Below, one piece after another: positions 9,215-18,410 of a stretch of DNA of 64,000 bases (position 1 is the stretch's first letter; each line of letters begins with the position of its first letter). A program made the position numbers and the translations under genes. The DNA is taken from contig JANXCV010000002.1 in the NCBI GenBank assembly GCA_025059235.1, positions 387,268-451,267 on the forward strand. The letters are read 5' to 3'. This DNA comes from Candidatus Calescibacterium sp. (GTDB taxonomy: Bacteria; DRYD01). The notes beneath the pieces were generated by a model. It had not been told where the DNA came from. It worked only from the letters and a program-made list of their open reading frames with translations, and made no database searches.

Positions 9215-10312
9215 TTGAATACTATAAGTAAGTATATATTTTTTACTTTTTTATTATTATCTTTATTTGGAATTGCCATGGTATATTCAGCTTCTTTTGA
9301 TATTACACTGGCCTTAAAACAATTCCTTGCCCTCTTGGTCGGTATATTTTTGTTTTTCATCGTTTACAAGATAGATATTGATAATATAAAGCGTTTTTTG
9401 ATTCCAATTGTTCTAGTTAATATTTTGCTTTTGGTTTTAGTTTTGACGCCGTTGGGGATAGAGGTTAATGGTTCTAGAGCTTGGTTAGGAATAGGCCCTT
9501 TTAATATACAACCTTCTGAATTTGCAAAATTAACAATAATTCTTTATACTGCCTACTTTATTTCAAATAAAATCAATTTCGTTAATGATTTTAAATTAGG
9601 TTTTTTGCCTCCTTTACTATTAATGTTGGTTTTTGCAATTTTGATAAATTTGGAGCCAGACTTGGGAAATGCTACTATAGTAGCAATTCTTTTCCTAGTT
9701 TTAATGTTTGTTGGTGGTACTCCTATCTTACATTTTGTACCATTGGTTACCTTTTCCATAATTGGTTTCTTTATCCTATTATTTACAGAGTCTTACAGAG
9801 TAAAAAGAATATTAGCTTTTATTGATCCCTGGAAAGATCCCCTGGGATATGGCTACAATATAATTCAAAGTCTAATAGCTCATGGCAGAGGGCATATATG
9901 GGGAGTAGGGTTTGGTAATAGCGTACAAAAAAATTTCTATCTACCAGAAAAACATACAGACTTCATATATGCCATTATAGGAGAAGAATTAGGACTGATC
10001 GGAAATATTATTGTTCTTATAATTTTTATCCTTTTCTTTTCTCTAATTGTTTATAATAGCTATAAAGTTAATGATATTTTTTATAAGTTAGTTCTATTTG
10101 GTCTAGGTTTTATGATCTTTATAAATGCAATTATAAATATGTCTGTTACTTTGTCCTTATTACCTGCTACAGGTATAACTTTACCGTTTATAAGTTACGG
10201 AGGAACATCCTTAATCGTTAATTGGATAGCGTTAGCTATAATAGTAAATATACTTAATAAATCAAATACTAATAAAAAAATTGATGTTTATCAAAAGATA
10301 GTCTGTCAATGA
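9215..10312 (+). CDS. ftsW: SEDS-family peptidoglycan glycosyltransferase (FtsW-like)
   Basis: The 365-residue polytopic protein (about 10 membrane helices) carries SEDS signatures: [19 protein letters not shown], the [12 protein letters not shown] loop, [20 protein letters not shown] and the final [13 protein letters not shown] proteins polymerise lipid II into glycan strands with a class B PBP. The [19 protein letters not shown] and [18 protein letters not shown] motifs fit FtsW better than RodA, but without a neighbouring division cluster the choice is inference. The start is TTG at 9215, two bases after prs stops. Confidence 0.85.
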   Translation: MNTISKYIFFTFLLLSLFGIAMVYSASFDITLALKQFLALLVGIFLFFIVYKIDIDNIKRFLIPIVLVNILLLVLVLTPLGIEVNGSRAWLGIGPFNIQPSEFAKLTIILYTAYFISNKINFVNDFKLGFLPPLLLMLVFAILINLEPDLGNATIVAILFLVLMFVGGTPILHFVPLVTFSIIGFFILLFTESYRVKRILAFIDPWKDPLGYGYNIIQSLIAHGRGHIWGVGFGNSVQKNFYLPEKHTDFIYAIIGEELGLIGNIIVLIIFILFFSLIVYNSYKVNDIFYKLVLFGLGFMIFINAIINMSVTLSLLPATGITLPFISYGGTSLIVNWIALAIIVNILNKSNTNKKIDVYQKIVCQ

Positions 10313-10316
10313 GAAA

Positions 10317-12080
10317 ATGTTTGAATTAGACGCAATAGATTCCTTTGAAAGTTATACTTATATAACTCAACTTTTTGAACAATCTAATCCTAATAAAGTA
10401 AAATATTACAAAAGAAGACTGTCTTTCATAAAAGACCTGATAATGGAAAGTTATCAAAATTCCCGTAACATATTCAATTCAAACTCAAAATTCCTCGATC
10501 AAAACATTATCTCCAAATTAAAAGAAATAAGGGATTTTGGTGGAATACTTAAATTTAAGCAAAAATTGATTCTTTTTCTCCTAAATAAGATTTTTAATTA
10601 TCGTATCGATATAGATCAAGACAAAATAGATAATTTCCTAAATAGATATCGATTATTCTCCATAAAAGACTTATATTATCTGAAAGATAATGAAGATTTT
10701 TATCGAGATATTCATAAATTGCTACATAATGAAGGAATAGTTGTTAACTATTGGACTTTATATGAAAAAATGAGAATGGATATAGATTACTTAATAAATA
10801 ACTATTTTACTTTTAGCTTTTTTTATGATGTTCACTCTACTTACAAACTAATTACCGAAAAGTGGTTAGATAAGGGTATAGAATTTTATGAAAGTGGTTC
10901 TTTAGCCAGGTTTGATAAAATAATCTCCGAACTCTGTTTTATTTTTCCGTTCAATATCAGTGATCCTCTTGTTTGGTTAAAAAAAAACTTTGACGATTTA
11001 TATTCATACATATTAAAGTATCATACAAAAAAAATAAAAGATTACCATGTTTTGAAATTATGGATCTCCTTTTGTAAAACTCCAGTTATTCTTGTTTTTT
11101 CTAACAATCCTGCTATATTTCATATATACTTTTTGTTCTCAGAAAGATATATTAACATCAAAAAATGCGATTTTCAGCTGAAAAAATATCTGGAAACAGA
11201 AAATTTAGAAAAAATTGTTTCAGAATTTGATAACTACTTTTCAAATATTGACGATTTTTATTCTTACCTAGGTATCAATTTTGTTCCTTATGAATTAATT
11301 GATTATCCTGGGATTTTCGAAATAGCTAAAAATGAATCTTTTGATGATTTGGTAGATCTCTCTGACATAAAAGGGGATTTACACATACACACTGATTTCT
11401 CAGATGGAAGAAATTCCGTGAAAGAGATAATAGAATATGCTAAGAAAAAAGGTTATGAATATGTTGGTATATCTGATCATATTGATTACTTATTGGATAA
11501 GGTTGATAGGTATGCAATAGAAAATCCTTCTAATGGATTTCATGTTTTTTGGGGTGTTGAAGAGAATGTTGGGCCGAACGGCGAACTATTTTCTGAAACT
11601 GATCAAAAAGCTAGAATTTTACTAGATAAAATAGACTATATTAATCTCTCTATTCACTCTGATTTTAAACTTCCTAATCAATCGTTCAGAATATTAAATT
11701 GTTTACATAAGGGGTTAATACTTTGTCATCCCACAGCTAGAATTCTCGGAATAAGAGATCCTATATCCATCCCTCAAGAAGACATCTTCCAAATTTTTGA
11801 CTATGCTAATACCAATCGGAAATATATTGAGATTAATTCACATCTTGATAGATTAGATATAGATTACAGCTATATAATAAACTACAGGATATTCAAGAAT
11901 AAGGAATTAAACATAGTCATAAACACTGATGCTCATAGCTTAAACCAAATGGAATATATGAGATTTGGTGTCAAATGGGCAAGAAAAGCTTGGTGTAAAA
12001 AAAAGAACGTTTTGAATACCAAGAAACTCAGCGAAGTAAAAAAGATCATTTATGAAACAAATAGGAATAGTAAGGCTTGA
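10317..12080 (+). CDS. PolX-like PHP protein with degenerate polymerase domain
   Basis: The 587-residue protein has the length and layout of bacterial PolX (family X DNA polymerase plus PHP exonuclease). The PHP half (about 351-580) is intact: HIHTDFSDG with H356 and H358, SDH at 386-388, E415, H447, H471, and NTDAH with D538 and H540. The N-terminal half aligns by position but its palm is ruined: the GSLAR turn at 194-198 is kept, yet the metal-binding D-L-D is ELC (205-207) and the third Asp is His269 in IFHIYFLF. The helix-hairpin-helix glycines are mostly lost too. I infer a PHP phosphoesterase or nuclease without polymerase activity. It starts 4 nt after ftsW with no clear SD and overlaps the next gene by 29 nt. 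Confidence 0.85.
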   Translation: MFELDAIDSFESYTYITQLFEQSNPNKVKYYKRRLSFIKDLIMESYQNSRNIFNSNSKFLDQNIISKLKEIRDFGGILKFKQKLILFLLNKIFNYRIDIDQDKIDNFLNRYRLFSIKDLYYLKDNEDFYRDIHKLLHNEGIVVNYWTLYEKMRMDIDYLINNYFTFSFFYDVHSTYKLITEKWLDKGIEFYESGSLARFDKIISELCFIFPFNISDPLVWLKKNFDDLYSYILKYHTKKIKDYHVLKLWISFCKTPVILVFSNNPAIFHIYFLFSERYINIKKCDFQLKKYLETENLEKIVSEFDNYFSNIDDFYSYLGINFVPYELIDYPGIFEIAKNESFDDLVDLSDIKGDLHIHTDFSDGRNSVKEIIEYAKKKGYEYVGISDHIDYLLDKVDRYAIENPSNGFHVFWGVEENVGPNGELFSETDQKARILLDKIDYINLSIHSDFKLPNQSFRILNCLHKGLILCHPTARILGIRDPISIPQEDIFQIFDYANTNRKYIEINSHLDRLDIDYSYIINYRIFKNKELNIVINTDAHSLNQMEYMRFGVKWARKAWCKKKNVLNTKKLSEVKKIIYETNRNSKA

Positions 12081-13101
12081 CAGAATAGGAGATACAATTC
12101 TGACTCTTCCAGCTATTAAACTCATAAAACAAAAATATCCTGACTGCAAAATTGTCGGATTCTTTAATCAGTACAACTCTCAATTATTTCTGTATAACTC
12201 CGAAATAATATATCCCTATCTCGATGTAATAGAAATTCTACAAATTAATCTGAACTATCAAGACATAGAGAAATTTTCTCCATTAAAAAATATTTTTGAA
12301 TATCTGAAAATAATATTCTGGAAGAAAAGGAAAAGATACAGCTTTGAAAAAATTTTCGTCTTTAGTCCTACTACTTCCAGTTACTTATTAGGCTCATCTT
12401 TAAAGGCTCAAAAGAAGTATACATATTTTTACCAGAGCAGATTAAACAGGTTTATATTCTCTAATAAATATTCATACTATTTGGATGATATTGATAAATC
12501 AAGTATTAGTGACTATAAAAATGTTCGACACGAAATATTTCAAAACTTGGAAGTGTTAAGATTAGACTTTTACTTTGATTTTGAGGACTTATCTAACTAT
12601 AGACCAGAAATTTTCCTACCGGATATACCTTTTGAAAAATACGACTTACTAGTTTTTGATAAAAAACTATGGTTTTATAATCCCCAGGGAATTAGGTGGC
12701 TCAAAATATTCATAAATACTATTTTTAACAAAGCAAAAAATTTTAACAAAAACATAAAGGTCGGTTTTATAAGTAACAGGAAAGAAATTACAGATATTGC
12801 TATTAACCCTAGTATTACAGAGTTGCTAGGATTAGTAAAAAACTGTAGATGTGTAGTATGTTTTGATAGTGGTATAGTACATATTGCTTCTGCTTTTAAC
12901 ACTAATATAGTGGCTATTTTTGCTAATAGATACTTTGAATTTGACACACGTAGATGGTCCCCATTATCAGATAATAAGAAAATAGTAAAGCTTGATATAT
13001 TTGCCGATGATAATTTTGATAGCATAGACTTTGAAATAACTAATCCAGCAGAGTTCGCTGAATATGTCTTCTATCAAGCAACAGAATACCTACAAACATA
13101 G
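12052..13101 (+). CDS. Glycosyltransferase family 9 (heptosyltransferase-like)
   Basis: This 349-residue protein begins MKQIGIVRLDRIGDTILTLPAI, the ADP-heptose:LPS heptosyltransferase N-terminus with the catalytic-type Asp in RLDRIGD. The C-terminal nucleotide-sugar site shows CFDSGIVHIASAFNTNIVAIF, close to the family D-S-G/T-x2-H-x-A motif. GT9 enzymes build the LPS inner core in diderm bacteria, which supports an outer membrane here; the donor sugar cannot be read. The middle part is Tyr and Asp rich and divergent. It overlaps both neighbours (29 nt upstream, 38 nt downstream). Confidence 0.85.
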   Translation: MKQIGIVRLDRIGDTILTLPAIKLIKQKYPDCKIVGFFNQYNSQLFLYNSEIIYPYLDVIEILQINLNYQDIEKFSPLKNIFEYLKIIFWKKRKRYSFEKIFVFSPTTSSYLLGSSLKAQKKYTYFYQSRLNRFIFSNKYSYYLDDIDKSSISDYKNVRHEIFQNLEVLRLDFYFDFEDLSNYRPEIFLPDIPFEKYDLLVFDKKLWFYNPQGIRWLKIFINTIFNKAKNFNKNIKVGFISNRKEITDIAINPSITELLGLVKNCRCVVCFDSGIVHIASAFNTNIVAIFANRYFEFDTRRWSPLSDNKKIVKLDIFADDNFDSIDFEITNPAEFAEYVFYQATEYLQT

Positions 13102-14065
13102 ATTAGTAAATTCCACTATTTTTCTCTCTTTCATTTCTTTTATCAGTCTTTTTTATTTTTTTCATACTAAATCTCAAAATCAAGATGATCTGAAAGATCA
13201 TACTAAATCCCAAGAGATATATATATTATACAATAGTCATGAATTGATCAATTTCTATCAGAAAATTGATTTTAATAATCATTTAGATAAATTTGTATTT
13301 TTATTTTTTATCATTTTGTTATTTTTTTTGGTAGTTTTATTTTCTTACCGTGTGAGGGAACTAAAGAGTCTTTCCTACCAATATGTTAATTTCTATTTCG
13401 TATTTTTTTTGTATTATTTTTTACATATATTTCTGCAAGGTATTGGTGTTTATTTTGTTTCTAAGTTATTAATGAGCTTATCTGATTTGTACTTAAGGGT
13501 AATTATAACTAAGATAGTTGTAATACTTTGTTCGGTTGTTTTACCTCCTACAATCTTTTTATTGTTTTTGCATAATACTGGTAAGATAAATTTATTCCTT
13601 TTTTTCAATAATTTAATGTATCATCAAAAATCTCTTGTTGATTTTATGAAATTATCTTTAGTTAGTATGTTGTTGTTTATCTTTTCTATTATTTACTTTT
13701 TTGTCGTTTTAGATTATGATTCTATAGGGATACTCGTAGTTTACGTGAAATACTCTTATTTCTGGGAAATGATTATGCTATTTGTAGGTTTAGTTATTCT
13801 TGTTCCTCTTGCTGAAGAGTTGATATTTAGAAAATATTTGATCGATAGTTTATTAAATATTTTTAAGCCATCTTCAGTAATATTTTTCTCTTCTCTGGTT
13901 TTTAGTTTAATTCATTTACAGGATATCCTAAGCACTGTCTTCATATTTACAATTGGGATTATCTTAGCCTACATATATTTAACAAGAAAAGATATTATTT
14001 ATACCTATATTTTACATTCTTTTTACAACTTTCTGATAATGATTTATTGGATTTATTTGAGTTAA
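13064..14065 (+). CDS. CPBP-family intramembrane glutamic protease
   Basis: The 333-residue membrane protein has about eight hydrophobic segments. Its C-terminal third holds the ABI/CPBP motifs: EE at 251-252 with R256 (EExxxR), F280-x3-H284, and H318-x3-N322. The family includes CAAX-type prenyl proteases and bacteriocin-immunity or anti-sigma-processing proteins, so the substrate is unknown. A hydrophilic loop rich in Asp, Lys and Gln follows the first helix (about 36-75). The start lies inside the GT9 gene, giving a 38-nt overlap. Confidence 0.82.
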   Translation: MSSIKQQNTYKHRLVNSTIFLSFISFISLFYFFHTKSQNQDDLKDHTKSQEIYILYNSHELINFYQKIDFNNHLDKFVFLFFIILLFFLVVLFSYRVRELKSLSYQYVNFYFVFFLYYFLHIFLQGIGVYFVSKLLMSLSDLYLRVIITKIVVILCSVVLPPTIFLLFLHNTGKINLFLFFNNLMYHQKSLVDFMKLSLVSMLLFIFSIIYFFVVLDYDSIGILVVYVKYSYFWEMIMLFVGLVILVPLAEELIFRKYLIDSLLNIFKPSSVIFFSSLVFSLIHLQDILSTVFIFTIGIILAYIYLTRKDIIYTYILHSFYNFLIMIYWIYLS

Positions 14066-14082
14066 AAGAGGAGGATACATGT

Positions 14083-14355
14083 ATGATGAAAGTTATAAGA
14101 ACGCTGCATGCATGGTTAGGATTTATATTCTCTGTATTCTTTATTACCACTGCTATAAGTGGAATTGTTTTAGTTTTTAGGGAAGAAATTCCTAAAGATG
14201 TAAAAGATTTATTTTTTACTATCCATACTTATGAGTGGGGAGTATTGAAATATTGGGCAATTATCGTAGGAATTATTTTAATTGGGCTTTCTATAAGTGG
14301 AATTATTCTATTCATCGAACTCCAGTACAAAAAAGTGAATAAAAAAAGGAAATAG
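14083..14355 (+). CDS. Small PepSY-associated-type two-helix membrane protein
   Basis: The start is set at ATG 14083, not the in-frame upstream ATG at 14047 that lies inside the protease gene, because an SD (GAGGAGGA, 14069-14076) sits 6 nt before it. The 90-residue product begins MMKVIRTLHAWLGFIFS: a His-containing first helix, the TAISGIVLVFRE turn, and a second helix with GLSISGIILF. This matches the PepSY-associated TM fold of small respiratory or iron-uptake-linked membrane proteins. No partner is obvious nearby. Confidence 0.65.
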   Translation: MMKVIRTLHAWLGFIFSVFFITTAISGIVLVFREEIPKDVKDLFFTIHTYEWGVLKYWAIIVGIILIGLSISGIILFIELQYKKVNKKRK

Positions 14356-14408
14356 CATCTTTTTGAAGAAATTCTTTTCGAGGAAGCATACCAAAAGGAG
14401 GTAAAACT

Positions 14409-14777
14409 ATGTATTCTGAATTGATGAACAAATTTCTAGAAAACTCAGATGATATAGTTGGAATAATCATAGCTGATAGAGAAAAAGAGATCCCGATTGA
14501 ATATTCTCTCAAGAAAAATCTGGATATATCTGAAGTCAATGAGATTTCAAAAGCTATAGCTAAGTCTTTAAAAGCGTATGAAAGCACAAAATCCAAATCT
14601 GACCTGATAACCATGATCTTTAATACCAATGATTTTTCAATCGTAGTAGATGATTATCAAGATAACAACAGAATATTAATTATACTCTTTGAGGCTAACC
14701 GTTTAGCAGTTAAATATGCTGCTAGAAATGCAAAATACCTGGCACAAATAATAGAAAAAATAAAAACAGAAAAATGA
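14409..14777 (+). CDS. Roadblock/LC7-like small protein (tentative)
   Basis: This 122-residue cytoplasmic protein has an SD (AAAAGGAGGT) 7 nt before its ATG. Predicted order is helix, paired strands (DIVGIIIADREKEIP), helix, strands (FSIVVDDYQDN-NRILIILFE), and a long C-terminal helix rich in Ala and Lys. That alpha-beta-beta-alpha-beta pattern suggests the Roadblock/LC7 (MglB) fold, which regulates small GTPases, but similarity is weak and no MglA-type GTPase is present in the window. It ends 3 nt before rbfA. Confidence 0.5.
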   Translation: MYSELMNKFLENSDDIVGIIIADREKEIPIEYSLKKNLDISEVNEISKAIAKSLKAYESTKSKSDLITMIFNTNDFSIVVDDYQDNNRILIILFEANRLAVKYAARNAKYLAQIIEKIKTEK

Positions 14778-14780
14778 AGA

Positions 14781-15074
14781 ATGAATCCTCAGAGGATTGA
14801 AAAGATAAGAAAGCTTTTACATCGAGAAGTAAGCATGTACATTCAAAATGAAATGGGCTTAAGGGATCTACAAATAAATAGGGTTCTGTTTAGCCCAGAC
14901 TTGAAAAAAGCAAAATTCATATTTGTCTACATCAGTAATAACTCTTCCGATAATAAACATATAGAAGATTTTTTAAACAAGAATTCATCTAGAATAAGAT
15001 CAAGTATGTTTAAATTACTTAGATTAAGATTTGTTCCTGAATTTATTTTTGAGTATGAGGTGGTAAAGAGATGA
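14781..15074 (+). CDS. rbfA: Ribosome-binding factor A
   Basis: The 97-residue protein shows RbfA features: RIEKIRKLLHREVSMYI, the FSPDLKKAKFIFVYIS strand region, and the C-terminal SRIRSSMFKLLRLRFVPEFIFEYE. RbfA is a KH-fold factor that binds the 30S subunit and matures the 16S 5' end. It is on the short side (commonly 110-130) because the C-terminal tail is missing. It overlaps the next gene by 4 nt. The usual neighbours infB, truB and nusA are not adjacent; rimP-nusA lie at 39-40 kb. Confidence 0.9.
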   Translation: MNPQRIEKIRKLLHREVSMYIQNEMGLRDLQINRVLFSPDLKKAKFIFVYISNNSSDNKHIEDFLNKNSSRIRSSMFKLLRLRFVPEFIFEYEVVKR

Positions 15075-16573
15075 ATTTATTTAGAACCAAGAAGGTAGAA
15101 GAGTTTTTGCAAGATTTGGAACATGGTCCTCAATTGAAAAGAGTTTTGGGACCAATGGCCCTGATTTCCCTAGGTCTGGGAGCCATAATAGGTGCCGGAA
15201 TATTCGTCATAACCGGACATGCTGCAGCTTCTTACGCTGGTCCTGCAGTAGCTATATCTTTTATAATCTCTGGTATTGCTTGTGCCTTGGCTGGGTTAGC
15301 TTATGCTGAATTTGCTGCTATGGTTCCTGTTGCAGGTAGTGCTTATACATACTCTTATGCCACTCTGGGTGAATTCTGGGCATGGTTTATAGCTTGGAAT
15401 CTAGTACTGGAATACCTAATGGCCGGTGCTACTGTAGCCGTTGGATGGTCAGGATATGTAGTGGATTTACTTAAACAATTCAATATCCATATTCCTCCTA
15501 TTTTTTCAAGTGCCCCTCTGGATGTATTGACCTCTGAAGAGAAAAAGAAATTAGTGGAATCAGGAAAGGAGTTATCTTTTATCGAAAAATACTTAGGATT
15601 ACATTTTACCGGTAGCTATGTAAATTTACCAGCAGTGATAATAATTCTTATCGTCGGTATAATTCTATTTTTAGGAATAAGCGAATCTGCTCTAGTAAAT
15701 AACGTTATAGTAATACTCAAAACATCAGTTTTGCTACTTTTTGTTATTATTGGTTTTGGAAAGATTGATTTAGCAAATTGGAATCCTTTTATACCCCCAC
15801 CGGGCGATGAATTTGGTGAGTATGGATGGACAGGAATACTAAGAGCTGCTGGGGTAGTATTTTTTGCTTACATAGGTTTTGATGCAGTTTCAACGGCTGC
15901 ACAGGAAGCAAAAAACCCCCAAAGGGATATACCCATAGGTATTCTTGGATCTTTATTTATTTCAACTCTTTTATATATATCTGTAGCTTTGGTATTAACT
16001 GGAGTGGTTCATTACAGTCAACTGCATGTTCCTGCTCCTATAGCTGTTGCCGTTAATGCTATGGGACCCAATTTTGCCTGGTTGATGTTAGTTGTAAAAA
16101 TTGGAGCCATTGCCGGTCTAACTTCTGTTATTCTCATGACACTATTAGCACAAACAAGAATCTTTTTTGCAATGTCAAGGGATGGTTTATTACCAGAGCT
16201 ATTCTCTAGGGTTCATACCAAATTTAAAACACCCTATATTTCTACTATAGTTGTCGTAAGTATAGCAGCATTTATAGCTGCTATTTTCCCAATAGGTGTA
16301 CTAGGGGAATTGGTTTCCATAGGAACACTCTTGGCCTTTAGTATAGTGTGTATTGCCGTAGTTGTACTCAGAATAAAAAGACCCGATCTAAATAGACCAT
16401 TCAAAATGCCTTTAGTTTACATTTTAGCTCCATTAGGTGCAATCGCATGTATATTACAAATGGTATTCCTGCCCTTGGATACTTGGTATAGACTGGGTAT
16501 ATGGACAGGAATTGGACTACTAGTTTACTTCCTGTATGGATACCATAATAGTAAACTTTCAAGGAGTGAATAG
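15071..16573 (+). CDS. APC-family amino acid permease (cationic amino acid transporter type)
   Basis: This 500-residue transporter has about 12 membrane helices. Family motifs are GLGAIIGAGIFVITG in helix 1 (the unwound substrate site), the YIGFDAVSTAAQEAKNPQRD region and the RIFFAMSRDGLLPELFSRVH loop, as in CAT-type bacterial permeases such as YfnA. It imports amino acids, possibly basic or branched ones, across the inner membrane; substrate cannot be assigned. A soluble loop of about 45 residues sits between helices 3 and 5. Start and stop overlap the neighbours (4 nt and 1 nt). Confidence 0.9.
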   Translation: MNLFRTKKVEEFLQDLEHGPQLKRVLGPMALISLGLGAIIGAGIFVITGHAAASYAGPAVAISFIISGIACALAGLAYAEFAAMVPVAGSAYTYSYATLGEFWAWFIAWNLVLEYLMAGATVAVGWSGYVVDLLKQFNIHIPPIFSSAPLDVLTSEEKKKLVESGKELSFIEKYLGLHFTGSYVNLPAVIIILIVGIILFLGISESALVNNVIVILKTSVLLLFVIIGFGKIDLANWNPFIPPPGDEFGEYGWTGILRAAGVVFFAYIGFDAVSTAAQEAKNPQRDIPIGILGSLFISTLLYISVALVLTGVVHYSQLHVPAPIAVAVNAMGPNFAWLMLVVKIGAIAGLTSVILMTLLAQTRIFFAMSRDGLLPELFSRVHTKFKTPYISTIVVVSIAAFIAAIFPIGVLGELVSIGTLLAFSIVCIAVVVLRIKRPDLNRPFKMPLVYILAPLGAIACILQMVFLPLDTWYRLGIWTGIGLLVYFLYGYHNSKLSRSE

Positions 16574-16989
16574 TGACCTATATTTTTGAAGATCATACTG
16601 CAGATATAATGATCGTCATAAAAAGTGAAAGTTTACTGGATTTCTTTAACGACATTCTCGCTGCACTGTGGGAAATTTTCCTGATGAAAAATGAAGACTT
16701 CAAATTAGAAGAACAAAGCAATGAAAAAGAAACCTTGGAATTCGAGATAAATTTCGAAAAACCAGAAGAATTAGTTTTTAATTTCATAAATAGATACATA
16801 TACTTTGGTGAAGTCAATAAAAAAATTATTAGACTTGTGAAAGAAATAAAAAAGTTTGAAAATCGTATCGTTTTTTATTCAGAAGTTGTAAAGGTAGGGA
16901 AAATAGTATCGTATATAAAATCGCCTACCTATCATAATTTTGAAGTTGATCTCGATAAGTGTTACTGCAGAGTAGTTATAGATGTATAA
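16573..16989 (+). CDS. Archease-family protein
   Basis: The 138-residue protein opens FEDHTADIMIVIKSESLLDFFNDI, the archease signature with the metal-binding HTAD Asp, and ends with VSYIKSPTYHNFEVD and CRVVIDV, matching the conserved K-A-x-T-Y-H and final Asp. Archease helps RtcB RNA ligase accept GTP and guanylate itself; no rtcB is in the window, so its partner here is unknown. The start is GTG at 16573, overlapping the permease stop by one base. It overlaps manC by 8 nt. Confidence 0.85.
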   Translation: MTYIFEDHTADIMIVIKSESLLDFFNDILAALWEIFLMKNEDFKLEEQSNEKETLEFEINFEKPEELVFNFINRYIYFGEVNKKIIRLVKEIKKFENRIVFYSEVVKVGKIVSYIKSPTYHNFEVDLDKCYCRVVIDV

Positions 16990-18349
16990 CATTGCTGTTA
17001 TTTTAGCTGGTGGTTTGGGAACAAGATTGTTCCCACTTTCACGAACTAATTATCCTAAACAATTCTTGAGAATATTCAATGGGAAAAGTTTATTACAGCT
17101 TACCTATGAACGTATTTCAGGTTTAAATTTGTTTAATCAAATCTGGATATGTACTAATAGAAGATATACCTACTTAGTTAAAAGGGATATTGAATCGATC
17201 AATGACAGATTAATACTTGAGGAAAAATCGAAAAATACTGCTTATGCCATTCTATATTCTTGTTTTAAAGTTCTAAGTCAACTTAAGGCAGAGAATTGCA
17301 ATTTTATCTTTTTCCCTTCAGATCATTTCGTTTTCAATCAAGAAGAGTTCGATAATTCTGTTAGAAAACTGTTATTCTTTTTGAACAAATATGATAAGAC
17401 ATTTATTGTCGGTATCAAACCAACTTTTCCTTCTACAGAATATGGATATGTAAGGAAGAACCAAATTATAGAGGATAATCTATTCACCGTTGCTAGGTTT
17501 GTAGAAAAACCAAGTAGAAATAGAGCTAAATACTACCTAAGAAAAGGTAATTATCTATGGAACTCAGGGATCTATGCCTTTAAATTCAGATCTTTTATTA
17601 ATGATTTTTATCAACATAACAAAGATTTGATCGTTTTTGACAGCCTCGATTCTCTTATAAAAAACATCGATCTTTTCCCCAATATTTCGATTGATTACTT
17701 GTATAGTCAGAAAACTAAAAATTTGGCTATTTTGGAGAGTTACTTTGAATGGTCGGATCTAGGTAGCTTCGAAGAAATAGTTAAAATATCTAACTATTTC
17801 TCCGATAGGATTATGCAGATAGATTCAAATGTTAATATAATATTTGACGAATCTGAGGGCTTGTCAAACAAAAGATACTGTTTCATAGATGTAAAGGACT
17901 TGATTGTAGTTGATACCGCAGATTTTCAACTTATATCTAAAAAAGGCAAAACAAAGAAAATATCTAAAGTTTTGACAGATATTCCTCAGGAACAGAAGGA
18001 TTATTGCTCCTTCGATTTTCGCCCGTGGGGATATTATAGAGAAATAGAGAAAACAGAAGGTAAGTATAGAATCAAAAATATTGTTATCTACCCTTATCAA
18101 GAGTTATCATTGCAATACCATAATCACAGAGATGAATACTGGATTATTCTAAGTGGTTTTGGTAAGTTAATCATCGATAATACATCGATCGATATATATC
18201 CAAAAGGATTTTTCCATATACCAAAAGGTAAAGTTCACAAAGTTATCAATCTTTCCCCCGACAATATGGAAATAATCGAAGTTCAAGTCGGAGAAATCCT
18301 ATCTGAAAATGATATAGTCAGACTAAAAGATAGATATGAAAGAATTTGA
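16982..18349 (+). CDS. manC: Mannose-1-phosphate guanylyltransferase/mannose-6-phosphate isomerase
   Basis: The bifunctional 455-residue protein makes GDP-mannose. Residues 1-270 form the nucleotidyltransferase with LAGGLGTRLFPLSR and FVEKPSRNRAKYYL; the C-terminal part is the cupin isomerase with QYHNHRDEYWIILSG and HIPKGKVHKV, holding the metal-binding His and Glu residues. GDP-mannose probably feeds surface polysaccharide made with the glycosyltransferases here. It overlaps archease by 8 nt and ends 61 nt before tuf. Confidence 0.92.
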   Translation: MYNIAVILAGGLGTRLFPLSRTNYPKQFLRIFNGKSLLQLTYERISGLNLFNQIWICTNRRYTYLVKRDIESINDRLILEEKSKNTAYAILYSCFKVLSQLKAENCNFIFFPSDHFVFNQEEFDNSVRKLLFFLNKYDKTFIVGIKPTFPSTEYGYVRKNQIIEDNLFTVARFVEKPSRNRAKYYLRKGNYLWNSGIYAFKFRSFINDFYQHNKDLIVFDSLDSLIKNIDLFPNISIDYLYSQKTKNLAILESYFEWSDLGSFEEIVKISNYFSDRIMQIDSNVNIIFDESEGLSNKRYCFIDVKDLIVVDTADFQLISKKGKTKKISKVLTDIPQEQKDYCSFDFRPWGYYREIEKTEGKYRIKNIVIYPYQELSLQYHNHRDEYWIILSGFGKLIIDNTSIDIYPKGFFHIPKGKVHKVINLSPDNMEIIEVQVGEILSENDIVRLKDRYERI

Positions 18350-18410
18350 AGGATATGAATATTTTTTGAAGAATAATGTAAGTGTAATTTATAGAGAGGA
18401 GGGATAAAAA

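Noticed and set aside
14047..14082. Upstream ATG (14047) as start of the PepSY-type protein
   Set aside because: It lies inside the protease gene without an SD, while ATG 14083 has GAGGAGGA at good spacing and begins the family-like helix.
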